A stretch of DNA of 64,000 nucleotides from Bin87 sp034428455 (GCA_034428455.1 DAOUHZ010000161.1:3963-67962), one strand, 5' to 3'; positions 41,374 to 50,660 are shown, counted from the first letter of the stretch. Numbers and translations are program-made. The notes: generated from the letters alone by a model not told the origin.

Positions 41374-42258
41374 TTAGCCGGCCCGACGCAGCCTGGGGTC
41401 GAGGTAGTCCCGAAGCCAGTCGCCGAAGAAGTTGAACGCCATCACGACCACCGTGATCACCAGCCCGGGGAACAGCGCGATCCACCACGCCTGGGTCAAA
41501 AATTCGCGTCCTTCCGCAACCAGGATGCCCCACGCCGGATCGCCGGGGGCGAGGCCCAGTCCCAGGAAGCTGAGCGAGGCTTCCAGCAGGATGACCTGGC
41601 CGACGCTGACGCTGGTCAGCACCATCAGGGTGTTGATGACGTTAGGGAACAAGTGACGCCAGACGATCATGCCGGGCGATACCCCGTAGATCTGGGCCAG
41701 GACCACGAAGTCACGGTCGCGTATGGCGAGAACTTCACCACGAATCATGCGCGCGAACCGCGCCCATTGGGTGGCCGCGATGGCGATCATCACGTTCCAA
41801 ACCCCGGTCCCCAAATAGGTGACGATCAACAGCGCCACCAGGATTGACGGGAAGCCCAATACCGCGTCGGTTATTCGCATCAGCACCGAATCTGCCCACC
41901 GGCCGGAGTACCCGGACACCAGCCCTACTATCGTGCCGGCGAGAATGGCGACAACCATCGACGGCGCGGTCACTTGGAGCATGGTCCGGGCGCCGTAGAT
42001 CAGGCGGCTGAGCATGTCCTTGCCCAGGCGGTCGGTGCCCAGGATGTGCTCGCTGCTGGCGAAGGGGGGCTGCAGCTTGTTGCGCACGTCGTTGGCGCGC
42101 GGGTCGTGAGGAGCAACCAGGTTGGCGAACGCCGCGCAGAATACGATGACGAGCAGGATTGCGATGGGAACCCAGGGCAAGCGCGCGTCCTTGATGCGCT
42201 GCGCCACGGACACGGGAGCGCGTTCGTCAAGAACCAGCGTCGGATTTTCAGAAGCCAA
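41374..42258 (-). CDS. Peptide/nickel-type ABC permease (DppC/OppC-like)
   Basis: A 294-residue inner-membrane permease with about six helices. It has the OppC N-terminal segment (FANLVAPHDPRANDVRNKLQPP, HILGTDRLGKDMLSRLIYGAR) and the EAA loop EASLSFLGLGLAPGDPAWG, which contacts the ATPase. It is third gene of a leftward importer operon after the binding protein and OppB-like permease. A palindromic repeat lies between the two permease genes. No ATPase genes follow; downstream is the divergent 2TM gene region. Confidence 0.92.
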   Translation of the reverse strand: MASENPTLVLDERAPVSVAQRIKDARLPWVPIAILLVIVFCAAFANLVAPHDPRANDVRNKLQPPFASSEHILGTDRLGKDMLSRLIYGARTMLQVTAPSMVVAILAGTIVGLVSGYSGRWADSVLMRITDAVLGFPSILVALLIVTYLGTGVWNVMIAIAATQWARFARMIRGEVLAIRDRDFVVLAQIYGVSPGMIVWRHLFPNVINTLMVLTSVSVGQVILLEASLSFLGLGLAPGDPAWGILVAEGREFLTQAWWIALFPGLVITVVVMAFNFFGDWLRDYLDPRLRRAG

Positions 42259-42281
42259 TCTTGCCCTCCAGATTGCTTTAC

Positions 42282-42388
42282 GTCATTCCGGCATTGCTTT
42301 GCGTCATTCCGGCGAAAGCCGGAATCCACATGCCCTGCGTGATAGCCATGCCTCTTCTTTTGGATTCCCGCTTTCGCGGGAACGACGA
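42282..42388. repeat. Palindromic repeat C, copy between permease genes
   Basis: GTCATTCCGG occurs twice in tandem (42282 and 42303), followed by GCGAAAGCCGGAATCC, and the region ends with GGATTCCCGC and TCGCGGGAACGAC. It has the same plan as 12496-12597. It lies inside an apparent operon. Confidence 0.65.
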
Positions 42389-42405
42389 ATTGAAGTCCTC
42401 GGCAG

Positions 42406-43371
42406 TTAGTTCATCCGAACCCGAGGGTCGGCGTAACCGTACAGGATGTCAACGACCAGCGCGGTCAGGATGTAGGCCGCGCCGGAGACCATGATGGCTC
42501 CCTCAACCTGCGGGAAGTTGTTGGAGAGCACCCCCTCCAGCAGCATCAGACCGACGCCGGGCCACGCAAAAACGACCTCGACAACCACCGAGCCGTTGAG
42601 CAGGCCGGCCAGGCTGATCCCGCCGAAGGTGATAACCGGGATCAGCGCGTTGCGGGCCGCATGTTTCCAGATGACCACCCGGTCGCTCATTCCCTTGACC
42701 TGGGCGAATTTCACGTAGTCGCTGTCCAGCACCTCCAGCATCGCGGATCGGGCGAGCCGCATGATGGCGGCGATGATCGCCAGAGCCAGGACGAAAGCCG
42801 GCAGGATGAGGTGGAGCAGCATATTCGGTATCTGCGACCAGGTGGGGAACCACCCGGTCACGTCTCCTCTGCCGAATGCCGGCAATAACCCCCAATACCC
42901 GGCAAACACGATGATCAGCATGATCGCCACCCAGAACTGCGGCGCGGCCATGCCGAAGATGGCAAAAGCCTTGCAGACGCGGTCCAGGAAAGTGTCCCGC
43001 TTTACCGCCGAGATGATGCCTAAAGGCACGCCGATCCCGATGGCCAATATGGTCCCGGCGATTGCCAGGTGCACCGTCGCCGGAATGCGCTCCAACAGGA
43101 TTTCCTGCACGGGCCGGCGGGCCGTGAAAGAGTCGCCGAAGTCCAGCCGGACCGCCTTAATCAGGAAGTTCCAGTACTGGACGATGAACGGCTTGTCCAG
43201 GCCGTAGGCGGCCTTCTGGGCTTCGTACACCGACTCGTCGTGCTCAGCGGATATGGGCAACAGGAACCGGGCGGGATCGCCGGTCAGATGCACGCTGCCG
43301 AATACGACAAAGCTCAGGGCGATCAGCGTGACCAACCCCTCGCCGATGCGCCGCACGATGTATGTGGTCAT
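42406..43371 (-). CDS. Peptide/nickel-type ABC permease (DppB/OppB-like)
   Basis: A 321-residue permease. The N-terminal YIVRRIGEGLVTLIALSFVVFG helix, the large external loop and PAFVLALAIIAAIMRLARSAMLEVLDSDYVKFAQVKGM with the ATPase-coupling segment are typical of DppB. NGSVVVEVVFAWPGVGLML is the conserved late segment. It pairs with the OppC-like protein to form the channel of a peptide, opine or nickel importer. It follows the binding-protein gene after 94 bp containing a hairpin. Confidence 0.93.
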   Translation of the reverse strand: MTTYIVRRIGEGLVTLIALSFVVFGSVHLTGDPARFLLPISAEHDESVYEAQKAAYGLDKPFIVQYWNFLIKAVRLDFGDSFTARRPVQEILLERIPATVHLAIAGTILAIGIGVPLGIISAVKRDTFLDRVCKAFAIFGMAAPQFWVAIMLIIVFAGYWGLLPAFGRGDVTGWFPTWSQIPNMLLHLILPAFVLALAIIAAIMRLARSAMLEVLDSDYVKFAQVKGMSDRVVIWKHAARNALIPVITFGGISLAGLLNGSVVVEVVFAWPGVGLMLLEGVLSNNFPQVEGAIMVSGAAYILTALVVDILYGYADPRVRMN

Positions 43372-43404
43372 ATTATTAGCCTAAAAACGATGCTCTAAGT
43401 TTTC

Positions 43405-43446
43405 AGCGGCCGGCGCCCGTCGGTATTTTGGACGACGCCGGCCGCT
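43405..43446 (-). terminator. Hairpin between binding-protein and permease genes
   Basis: A perfect 11-bp stem AGCGGCCGGCG / CGCCGGCCGCT with a 20-nt loop, downstream of the binding-protein gene on its own strand. It could act as a partial terminator or mRNA stabiliser, giving more binding protein than permease. Confidence 0.6.
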
Positions 43447-43465
43447 GGTGTCCACTAAATGGCGC

Positions 43466-45274
43466 TTACTTCAGTTTCAGCGTCCAGATGGCGGTGACGT
43501 AAGGCACGAGGCTCCAGGGCTCGTAGGAGGCCACGTCGGCGCCCAAACCCCACGGAACGTTGGTGTTGAACCCATCGCCCCAGTAGGTCTGGTCCTGCAG
43601 GTAATCGTACATCGCGTTGTAGGATGCCGCACGGGTCGACGCGTTCAGGTCTGACAGGCCCTTCTGCACGACCGGCGTGGTGGTGCTGGCCCAGGGCTCG
43701 TTCTCCCAGTTGCCCACCGCCCGCCAGGCGATCTGCTCGTTGAGGAAGCCGCCCTGGGTGATGGACGTGCCATCGTAACGGCCCTCGTTGGTCCGCACCA
43801 GCACGTCGCCGGGGTATTCACGGTTGTTCCACTTCTGGCGTGTGGCGGCCGCGTCGCCGACCGTCACCTCAACATCCCAGCCCAGTTCGGTCCAGAAGTC
43901 CTTGTACAACTGGGCCAGGTCGGGCAGCAGTGGCAGGTCACCGGCTTCCCAGGTGTAAAGGGTGAAGGCAATCTGCTCGCCGTTGGCGTCGGTGCCGTCA
44001 CCGCCGTCCGCGCCGCCGTAGCCGATGGACTTGAGCAGCTCTTTGGACTTTTCAAGGTCGAACGCCCGCGGGCGCAGGTTCTCGCCCCAGCCCAGGGAGT
44101 TGGGAGTCACGTGGGCCCAGCTGTCGGCGTTCACCGATTCGGGCGAGTACAGCCCGTTGACGATGGCATCCTTGTCGATGGCGTGCTCGGCGGCCTGCCG
44201 GGCCTCCACCGGGAAGCACCACAGGGATTCCTCCCAGCAGTCCACGTACACCACCCAGTTGTAGGAAGATTCTTTCTGCCAGGCGATGGATGCGCCGTCG
44301 ACACTGTTGATGTCGCCGATCATGTTGATGTTGGCTTCAATCAACTGGGCATCGCCGCTGCGCAGCGCGGCCAGGCGGCCCGCGGGTTCAGGAACGACCT
44401 CAATGGTCAGGGTGTCAAAAGTGACGCTGCGGTCTTCGGAGAATCCGTTCTCGGTGGTCCAGAAGAAATTGTCAAACTTCTCGAACGAATACTTCTGTTC
44501 CAGAACGAAATCGGTCACGCTCATGGAGCCGATCCCGATGGGGTCGGTCTCGTAGCCTTCGAACCCGGTCGCTCCGGCGCGTTCACGCATGGCAGCCTCC
44601 GGAACGATCATGGGGCTGGCGCCCTGGGCGTTCTCCGACCAGTTGAAGGAGAAGTCCAGACGGACGGTGTTGAAGGTGACCTGCACCTGGTCGTCCGCCG
44701 GGCCCTTGGACACGCCGTCGATCAGCTTGGTGAGCGCCACGTCGCGAGGCTCGTAGTAACCCGATTCCAGCAACGTTTGCGCTTCGGCTCCCAACCGCGA
44801 ATCGAGGTTGAAGAATACGTCGTCACGGGTGATGGTGTTCCCGTCGTGGGCCTCGATGAAGCCATCGTTGACCGTGAAAGTCCAGACCTTGCCGTCCTCG
44901 CTGACCGACCAATCCTTGGCAACCGCCGGCACCAGTTCGCTGCCGCCGGCTCCGCCGACCAGGGCGACCCCGAAGATCCGCTGGAACTTCAGGTCTTCGC
45001 CTTCCGTCAGCAACGGGTCGAACTTGCCGTTGCCAATGTTGGTGACCAGCAGATTGACGTGGCCGCCGGTCTCCTCCGCCATGGCGGCGGGTTGGGCGGA
45101 TTCCGGCATCGCGGTCGGGGCCGCCGACGCGGCGCTGGCCGGTGCGGCCGTGGGCGCTGCCGCTGGCGCGGCGGGCGCTTCGGACGCGCCGCCACAGGCC
45201 ACCGCGGCAATCAAGCCCGCTCCCAGGCCCAATGCGGCCAACAGCCGCAGGTTAATATACCGTTTCAATCCCAT
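43466..45274 (-). CDS. ABC transporter solute-binding lipoprotein (family 5)
   Basis: A 602-residue extracytoplasmic binding protein. The signal segment ends at lipobox AVAC (Cys about residue 27). An Ala/Pro-rich linker of about 45 residues anchors it. The SBP_bac_5 fold follows (DWSVSEDGKVWTFTVNDGFIEAHDG, AAEHAIDKDAIVNGLYSPES). The family binds peptides, opines or sugars; the ligand is not predictable. AGGAGGTAAGATAAAACG precedes the ATG, a strong site. First gene of the importer operon, with a promoter about 80 bp upstream. Confidence 0.92.
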   Translation of the reverse strand: MGLKRYINLRLLAALGLGAGLIAAVACGGASEAPAAPAAAPTAAPASAASAAPTAMPESAQPAAMAEETGGHVNLLVTNIGNGKFDPLLTEGEDLKFQRIFGVALVGGAGGSELVPAVAKDWSVSEDGKVWTFTVNDGFIEAHDGNTITRDDVFFNLDSRLGAEAQTLLESGYYEPRDVALTKLIDGVSKGPADDQVQVTFNTVRLDFSFNWSENAQGASPMIVPEAAMRERAGATGFEGYETDPIGIGSMSVTDFVLEQKYSFEKFDNFFWTTENGFSEDRSVTFDTLTIEVVPEPAGRLAALRSGDAQLIEANINMIGDINSVDGASIAWQKESSYNWVVYVDCWEESLWCFPVEARQAAEHAIDKDAIVNGLYSPESVNADSWAHVTPNSLGWGENLRPRAFDLEKSKELLKSIGYGGADGGDGTDANGEQIAFTLYTWEAGDLPLLPDLAQLYKDFWTELGWDVEVTVGDAAATRQKWNNREYPGDVLVRTNEGRYDGTSITQGGFLNEQIAWRAVGNWENEPWASTTTPVVQKGLSDLNASTRAASYNAMYDYLQDQTYWGDGFNTNVPWGLGADVASYEPWSLVPYVTAIWTLKLK

Positions 45275-45353
45275 CGTTTTATCTTACCTCCTCCTTTCGA
45301 AAGGGCGGGCAGCGTATGTCGCTGCCACGCCGCTGCGTTACGGATGCCGAACG

Positions 45354-45382
45354 ATTAAACGGGGATATCGCCTTGCTGTCAA
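45354..45382 (-). promoter_or_regulatory. Promoter of the ABC importer operon
   Basis: On the minus strand TTGACA (45382-45377), 17 bp, TTTAAT (45359-45354), 80 bp before the binding-protein ATG. The palindromic word GCTAGC occurs twice just upstream (about 45434-45450) and may be an operator. Confidence 0.6.
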
Positions 45383-45499
45383 GGATGGGTTACGAATCCA
45401 TGCCAATCGCGTGGCGTATTCCATATACCAATTGTGCTAGCATTGCTAGCGTAGATTTCGGCTAGCCAATCAATCTTCAGGGTGTTCGGGAAAGCAATC

Positions 45500-45832
45500 A
45501 TGTTCACTCCCACCAAGCTGTTTTACATCATCAGCGCAGCCATCGTCGGCAGCGCGGCCGGCGGCTACGTCGCCTGGGCCATCGCCTCGCGATTCGCCCG
45601 GATCGCCGAGCTGAACGACCGGGCCATCGTCGAACCCCATGTGCTGGTCGTGCTGTGCGTGACCGGGGGCCTGCTGGCCTTTCCTCTGGGCGCTGCCGCC
45701 GGTCTTCTTGGGGCGGTGTTGGTCAACCGGGTAGTGGAACACCTGCGCCGTTCCCAGGGCGGCGGAGGCGAAGCCGACAACGTCTCTTGGGTAACCCAGA
45801 GGCCGACTACGGATGACAGGCCCGGCGAGTAG
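45500..45832 (+). CDS. Small two-helix membrane protein
   Basis: A 110-residue protein with a predicted membrane helix at about residues 6-28 (FYIISAAIVGSAAGGYVAWAI) and another at about 48-75 (VLVVLCVTGGLLAFPLGAAAGLLGAVLV), then a hydrophilic tail. No family is recognised. The ATG at 45500 was chosen so that the protein starts just before the first helix; a GTG 18 bp upstream is an alternative. It is divergent from the importer operon across a gap of about 225 bp. Confidence 0.6.
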   Translation: MFTPTKLFYIISAAIVGSAAGGYVAWAIASRFARIAELNDRAIVEPHVLVVLCVTGGLLAFPLGAAAGLLGAVLVNRVVEHLRRSQGGGGEADNVSWVTQRPTTDDRPGE

Positions 45833-45864
45833 GCCGGTATAATCGGTTACACCGGAAATCAGCC

Positions 45865-45917
45865 TGGATTCCGGCCCCGTATCAAGTACGGGGTGACGTT
45901 CTTTCACCGGAATGACG
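45865..45917. repeat. Palindromic repeat C, variant copy
   Basis: GGATTCCGG, then an internal hairpin CCCCGTATCAAGTACGGGG, then CCGGAATGAC. It shares the outer ends of repeat C with a different centre. Confidence 0.55.
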
Positions 45918-45940
45918 GTTACAGTTGTAGGAGTTTTCTC

Positions 45941-46309
45941 ATGCCCCAGTTCGTGCGCGTTTTCACCGGCTCAGACGGCCAGTCCCAACTCGAGCATTAT
46001 GAGCCACCCTTCGAGGACTTCCTGGACACCGAGGGAGCCTACGGTCGCGGCACCCCCATGCAGGCAACCAGCGGCATGACGATCCGCATCTCACCGCCCG
46101 ACTACTTCCTCGACTTCCACTGCGCCCCCCGGCGACAGTACACCGTGACCCTGGCCGGGCAGGCCGAGATCGGGCTGAGCGACGGCACCACGCACCGCGT
46201 TGGGCCCGGTGACGTTCTGCTGGCCGAAGATTTGACGGGTGAGGGCCACACGACCCGCGTGGTTGGCGGCGAAGAAAGGGTGTACCTGGTTATTCCCCTG
46301 GCGGACTAG
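45941..46309 (+). CDS. Cupin-domain protein
   Basis: A 122-residue single cupin. The beta-barrel segments are DYFLDFHCAPRRQYTVTLAGQAEIGL and HRVGPGDVLLAEDLTGEGHTTRVV, corresponding to the two cupin motifs; the second keeps PGDVLLAEDxxGxGH. Candidate metal residues are His in DFHCAP and His in EGHTT, fewer than in classic dioxygenase cupins. TAGGAG lies seven bases before the ATG. It precedes an MFS transporter by 82 bp in the same direction. Function unknown; likely a small-molecule-binding or isomerase-type cupin. Confidence 0.8.
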   Translation: MPQFVRVFTGSDGQSQLEHYEPPFEDFLDTEGAYGRGTPMQATSGMTIRISPPDYFLDFHCAPRRQYTVTLAGQAEIGLSDGTTHRVGPGDVLLAEDLTGEGHTTRVVGGEERVYLVIPLAD

Positions 46310-46391
46310 GGGGCCGATTCGACCCCATCCGCGTAGCCGAGCCCAAGATGCACTGCGCTTGGCGTGGCCGTCCTGACATTGGAATAACGCC

Positions 46392-47699
46392 GTGCGCGGT
46401 CTTTCGTACCGCCTGAACTCCGCCCGGGAACCAGACGACCCGGGCGGTGTCTTCTACGGATGGTGGGTGCTCTCTGCTGCGGTTGTCCTGGGATTCGTCG
46501 CTTTTGGTGTGGTGATCCCCGGATACCTGGCGTTTTCGGTTCTCGTCCGCAGTGAACTCGGTCTGACTTCTGGTCAGTCTGCCTTCGTGGTGGGAGCCGC
46601 GTGGGGCGTGGGCGACGTAACGTCGCTGGCAGCCGGGTGGCTGGCCGACCGTTACGGCGCGCGCCGCTTGATCCTGGCCGGGGGCCTGCTCTCCGGACTG
46701 GGCTTCGCCGCGCTGGGTTTCGCTGACTCCTTCTGGGCCATCGTGGCAGCCTATTCCGTAGTAGCTTCAGTGGGCCGCGGTCTCGGCATCTTCCCGACCC
46801 TGATGACTGTGGTCAACCAGTGGTTCGAACAGCGCAAGGCCTTCGCCCTGGCGGTGATCAATACTGCGGTCATGGGCGGAGCGGCGGCCATCCTCCCGGC
46901 GCTCAGCGCCTCCGCAGACCATTTCGGTTGGCGGGCCACTGCAATGGTCGCCGGCATCCTGGTGTGCATCCTGACCATCCCGGCCGCTGCGATCATCCGC
47001 AGTCGACCCGAGGATCTGGGCCTGCAACCCTACGGCGCCGGCGCGACCGATTCAACACCGTCCCGGCGAGGCTCCAGGCTGGCCGGCGGCGCCGGCTCTC
47101 CGCGGCTGGACTACTCTGCATCCCAAGCGCTGGTGACGCTGTCCTTCTGGGCGCTGACGGTGGGCGCGGCCCTGCGCACGGTTCCGTCGGACGTGCTGGT
47201 TATCAACCAGATTCCCATCCTGATCTGGAAAGGCGTGGCCGAAGAACGCACCTCCACCTATCTTTCAGTCACCTACTTCGCCACCATCCCGGCCCGGTTC
47301 GGCATGGGACTCGCCGCCGCCTGGGCGTCGCCCCGCCTGTTGCTGAGCGGAGCCATGGCCCTGGTCGCCCTTTGCTCCGTCGCCGCCCTGCTGCTGGACG
47401 GGGACACGGTGGCCTGGTTCCTGATCGTTTCCTCGGCCACCGGACAAGGCGTAAGTTCCCTGGCCTGGATCACCGTGGGCGAATACTTCGGCCGGCGCAG
47501 CTTCGGGACGCTGGTGGGAGTGATGACCCTGTTTTACGGCGTCAGCGGTCCCATCGTCCCGGCAGCGGCGGGATGGGTCTTTGACCGCACGGGCAGCTTC
47601 GTACCCGTCCTGATGGCCGTCGGAGCGCTGCAGGTGATATCGGCCGGCGCGTTCCTGCTGGCCAAACGGCCCGGCAACCCCGCGCCAATAGAAGGATAG
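46392..47699 (+). CDS. MFS transporter (monocarboxylate-like)
   Basis: A 435-residue permease with 12 predicted helices. The loop between helices 2 and 3 reads GWLADRYGARRLILAGG, the MFS signature. The N-terminus FYGWWVLSAAVVLGFVAFGVV with SVLVRSELGLTSGQSAFV resembles the oxalate/formate and monocarboxylate subfamily. NQWFEQRKAFALAV follows helix 4. It probably exports or imports a carboxylate. The start is GTG with a weak ribosome site. It may be co-transcribed with the cupin gene. Confidence 0.88.
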   Translation: MRGLSYRLNSAREPDDPGGVFYGWWVLSAAVVLGFVAFGVVIPGYLAFSVLVRSELGLTSGQSAFVVGAAWGVGDVTSLAAGWLADRYGARRLILAGGLLSGLGFAALGFADSFWAIVAAYSVVASVGRGLGIFPTLMTVVNQWFEQRKAFALAVINTAVMGGAAAILPALSASADHFGWRATAMVAGILVCILTIPAAAIIRSRPEDLGLQPYGAGATDSTPSRRGSRLAGGAGSPRLDYSASQALVTLSFWALTVGAALRTVPSDVLVINQIPILIWKGVAEERTSTYLSVTYFATIPARFGMGLAAAWASPRLLLSGAMALVALCSVAALLLDGDTVAWFLIVSSATGQGVSSLAWITVGEYFGRRSFGTLVGVMTLFYGVSGPIVPAAAGWVFDRTGSFVPVLMAVGALQVISAGAFLLAKRPGNPAPIEG

Positions 47700-47927
47700 C
47701 GACACTGAGCCGGACATCATCGCGGAGCGCACGCCGGGTCGGGATCGAGGCTGGCGTCATCCATTACGGACTGTCAGTATTGCTCATCACCGGCGGCATC
47801 GAGGTCAGGTGCGGCGCGCAATCTATGGCCCCCGCAGCATTTAGGGTTGTGCAATCTTTCGTGGTATATTTTGGTTGTTCCGCAGCATTGTGATGTTTCC
47901 AGTGGGCATTGCCCGGGGGAGAAGATT

Positions 47928-48263
47928 ATGCCTGACTTCCTGCATGGCTTGGGCCTACCAAACGAGTTGGTTGTAGATTTCATGGTTGCCGCGGAAGAAC
48001 GAGGACTGTCTCCTGACGAGTACGCAGCAGATCTGTTGGTGCGGGCTTTTCGGCTTGGGGTTGGCCGGCCGGGACGAACGTTTACCGTGCCGGCGACTTC
48101 CGAGGGACTTTTCCGGCAAGATGGCTTTCGCGTGGTAGGGCGCTGAAACGGTGAAGTGGAGTTTGCTTCTTCATCCGGGCTGTCGTTCGAGCAGGCTTCC
48201 GACGCCTTGCTGGACGCTATTCTTGCCGATAACGAGTCGCGTGAGATGTACTTGACGAAGTAG
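47928..48263 (+). pseudogene. Antitoxin-like gene with in-frame TGA
   Basis: A frame of 111 codons starts at ATG 47928 behind GGGGGAGAAGATT and is interrupted by TGA at 48144-48146. Before the stop: LGLPNELVVDFMVAAEERGLSPDEYAADLLVRAFRLG, a helical dimer-type antitoxin region. After it, in the same frame: NGEVEFASSSGLSFEQASDA and LLDAILADNESREMYLTK, ending TAG 5 bp before the PIN gene start. The upstream 72-residue product may still be made. The layout is that of an antitoxin for the PIN toxin that follows. Confidence 0.65.
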
Positions 48264-48268
48264 CTGTC

Positions 48269-48687
48269 GTGCGGGTAGTGGCGGATACCAGCGCGTTGCT
48301 AACGCAGGCACGAAGCGGCTTGCGCGATAGCCCGTTATGGCGCGGTTTTGCCTCAGGCACACTGGTGCCATTGGTTTGCGAAGACACCTACCGGGAGTTT
48401 CGTCGGAAACTGGCCGAATGTCGGTTAGGATTGTCCGTGGGCGTACAGACCGAGATATTGGCTGAGTATTTGTCGTACGCTGAGTACGTGGAAAAGGTGC
48501 CTCAAGGGTATGATTACGGTCTGAGTGGGTAGACCGGGTGATGCTGGACTTGGCGTTATGGCGTGAAGCCGATGTTCTCATTACGCTGGATGACGCTTTG
48601 CTCAACCTGGACGGTAAGGGTCACTTTGACCTGAGGATAATGCGGGTGGGGGAATTCATGTCGAAATTCGGCTCGGGAAAGCAGTGA
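48269..48687 (+). pseudogene. PIN-domain (VapC-like) toxin, frameshifted
   Basis: From GTG 48269 the sequence RVVADTSALLTQARSG carries the first catalytic Asp, followed by LVPLVCEDTYREFRRKLAECRLG. The frame ends early after VEKVPQGYDYGLSG. The missing half continues in another frame from about 48520: EWVDRVMLDLALWREADVLITLDDALL with the later acidic residues, ending TGA 48685. A single indel near 48500-48520 would rejoin it. As it stands the toxin lacks half its active site. Confidence 0.7.
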
Positions 48688-48810
48688 AAAAGAGGCCCGC
48701 TTCCGGTAACGACCGTCCTCCCTGACCAACAACCTGGCACATGAGAACAAGCGGCCAAGTGCTTTTGGCCCGTTACCGGTTGGTCATATTGTTTTAGGCT
48801 GGACAATGGA

Positions 48811-48838
48811 CCAGGGGCGACCAATCGGCCGCCCCTGG
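48811..48838. terminator. Hairpin after the BVMO-like gene
   Basis: A perfect 9-bp stem CCAGGGGCG / CGCCCCTGG with a 10-nt loop, 26 bp past the stop of the leftward flavoprotein gene. No T tract. Confidence 0.5.
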
Positions 48839-48863
48839 AGTTCTGAGCACAGGGCTACGAGCG

Positions 48864-50498
48864 TCAGTCCAGCGTGAACCCTTCGTAGCCGTTGGCTGCC
48901 ACCTCGGCGCGCTTGGCCCGCATGACCGGCGCGGTGTCCGGCGCGGTCAACAGCACCCGGGCCTTGCCGGGGATATTGGCGCCGACGAACCAGGAATCGG
49001 CCTGGGTGCGCAGGATGTTCTCGCTGTCCTCCCTCATGTGCCGCACCCACGCTACCTCAGCTTCGGAAGTAGCCATGATCCGGTTATGGCCGCTGTCGCG
49101 CACGTGGGCGATGGCGTCGGTGACCCACTCGACCAGCGGCTCGGCAGAACGTGGGAAATTGCCCACGGAGGCGGCGTTGATGGTGAAAAGGTTGGGGAAG
49201 CCGTAACTGGACATGCCCATGTAGGTTTGGGGGCCGTTGGCGAACTTTTCCTTGAGGACCTCGCCGCCGATACCCTGGATGTGGATCAGGTTGAGCGGGC
49301 CGGTAACGGCGTCGTAGCCGGTGGCGAAGATGATGACGTCTAGCTCGTGCTCGCTGCCGCTCTCCAGCTGGATCCCGCGGGGGGTCAGGCGGGCGATGGG
49401 GTCTTCACGGACATCGACCAGCAGGACGTTGTCGCGGTTGTAGACCTCGTAGTAGCCGCTCTCGCAGGGCAGGCGCTTGGAGCCAAACATGTGGTTCTTC
49501 GGCACCAGCTTCTCAGCAACCTCCGGGTCGTGCACGCGCTCGCGGATCTTGTTGCGAACGAACTCGGCGTAATCCTCGTTGGCCTCGCCGGGCATCATGA
49601 TGTCGTAGAAATTGGACAGCCACTTCTTGAAGCCCGGCTCGGCCCAGAGGCGTTCGTACTGCTCCAGTTTCTCTTCTTCCGAAACCGCCAGCGCGGAGCG
49701 GGTGTCGAACTCGTGCATGAAAGAACCGGGGGTGGCCAGGCACTGCTCGAAAATCTCGGGGTAGTGACTCTTGATGTAGTCCTGGGTCTCCCGGTCGATG
49801 ACGGCGTTGCGCAGCGGGACGCAGTAGTTGGCGGTGCGCTGGAAGACCGTCAGGTGGGCGACTTCGCCCACGATCTCCGGGATCAACTGGACGGCGGTCG
49901 CGCCGGTGCCAATGACGCCCACGCGCTTGCCGGCCAGGTCCATGCCTTCCTTGGGCCAGCGGTTCGTGTGACACCAGGCTCCTTCGTAGCTGTCCAGGCC
50001 CTCGAACTCAGGCACGTAGCGCGCCGAAAGGATGCCGATGGCGGTGATGACGAATTGAGCGCGGGCCTGGTACCCGTCATCCGTCGTGATCTGCCAGCGG
50101 TTGCTCGTCTCGTCATAGACCAGGGACGCCACCCGGGAGTTGAAGCGGATATCTTGGCGCAGGTCGAACTTGTCAGCCACGTAATTGAGGTAGCGCTCGT
50201 TCTCTGGTTGAGCGGAGTAATGCTCCTTCCACTCCCACTCCTGCAGCAGCTCCTCGGAGAATGAGTACCCGTAGGTGTAGCTCTCGGAGTCGAAGCGGGC
50301 CCCGGGGTACCGGTTCCAGTACCAGGTGCCGCCCACGCCGTCACCCTCCTCCAGGGATCTAACCGAGAACCCCAGCCGGCGCAACCGGTACAGAGAATAC
50401 AACCCGGTGACCCCGGCGCCGATGACGATAACGTCAAATTCCTCCACGCCTCCGGCGGAATGTCCGTTGGAAGACGTCTGCTGCAACGACGTAGTCAT
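48864..50498 (-). CDS. Baeyer-Villiger-type flavin monooxygenase
   Basis: A 544-residue FAD/NADPH monooxygenase. First Rossmann motif VIVIGAGVTGLYSLYRLRRLG, then GGTWYWNRYPGARFDSESY, the BVMO fingerprint as YEGAWCHTNRWP (FxGxxxHxxxWP with Tyr for Phe), the second Rossmann motif VGVIGTGATAVQLIPEI and FATGYDAVTG. This matches cyclohexanone-monooxygenase-like enzymes, which insert oxygen next to a ketone. The ATG at 50498 follows AGGAGGG. It is divergent from the tandem-domain protein gene, with 219 bp between. The true substrate is unknown. Confidence 0.9.
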   Translation of the reverse strand: MTTSLQQTSSNGHSAGGVEEFDVIVIGAGVTGLYSLYRLRRLGFSVRSLEEGDGVGGTWYWNRYPGARFDSESYTYGYSFSEELLQEWEWKEHYSAQPENERYLNYVADKFDLRQDIRFNSRVASLVYDETSNRWQITTDDGYQARAQFVITAIGILSARYVPEFEGLDSYEGAWCHTNRWPKEGMDLAGKRVGVIGTGATAVQLIPEIVGEVAHLTVFQRTANYCVPLRNAVIDRETQDYIKSHYPEIFEQCLATPGSFMHEFDTRSALAVSEEEKLEQYERLWAEPGFKKWLSNFYDIMMPGEANEDYAEFVRNKIRERVHDPEVAEKLVPKNHMFGSKRLPCESGYYEVYNRDNVLLVDVREDPIARLTPRGIQLESGSEHELDVIIFATGYDAVTGPLNLIHIQGIGGEVLKEKFANGPQTYMGMSSYGFPNLFTINAASVGNFPRSAEPLVEWVTDAIAHVRDSGHNRIMATSEAEVAWVRHMREDSENILRTQADSWFVGANIPGKARVLLTAPDTAPVMRAKRAEVAANGYEGFTLD

Positions 50499-50651
50499 AA
50501 AAACCCTCCTGTTGACTGGTGACACGCGTCGGCCAAAAAGTTAGTACGGTGGGCCGATTATACACCCCTGACGAGCGTACCGCGCTCGGTTTGTCCAACT
50601 GCCCACCTCCGTCGTGCCAACCCTACCGAGGCAGGCCGTCTCCGAACCCGG

Positions 50652-50660
50652 TGCTATACT
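50652..50660 (+). promoter_or_regulatory. Extended -10 element TGCTATACT
   Basis: TGCTATACT followed by GCCGCC, 58 bp before the ATG of the tandem-domain protein. Same word as at 16049 and 57842. Confidence 0.5.
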
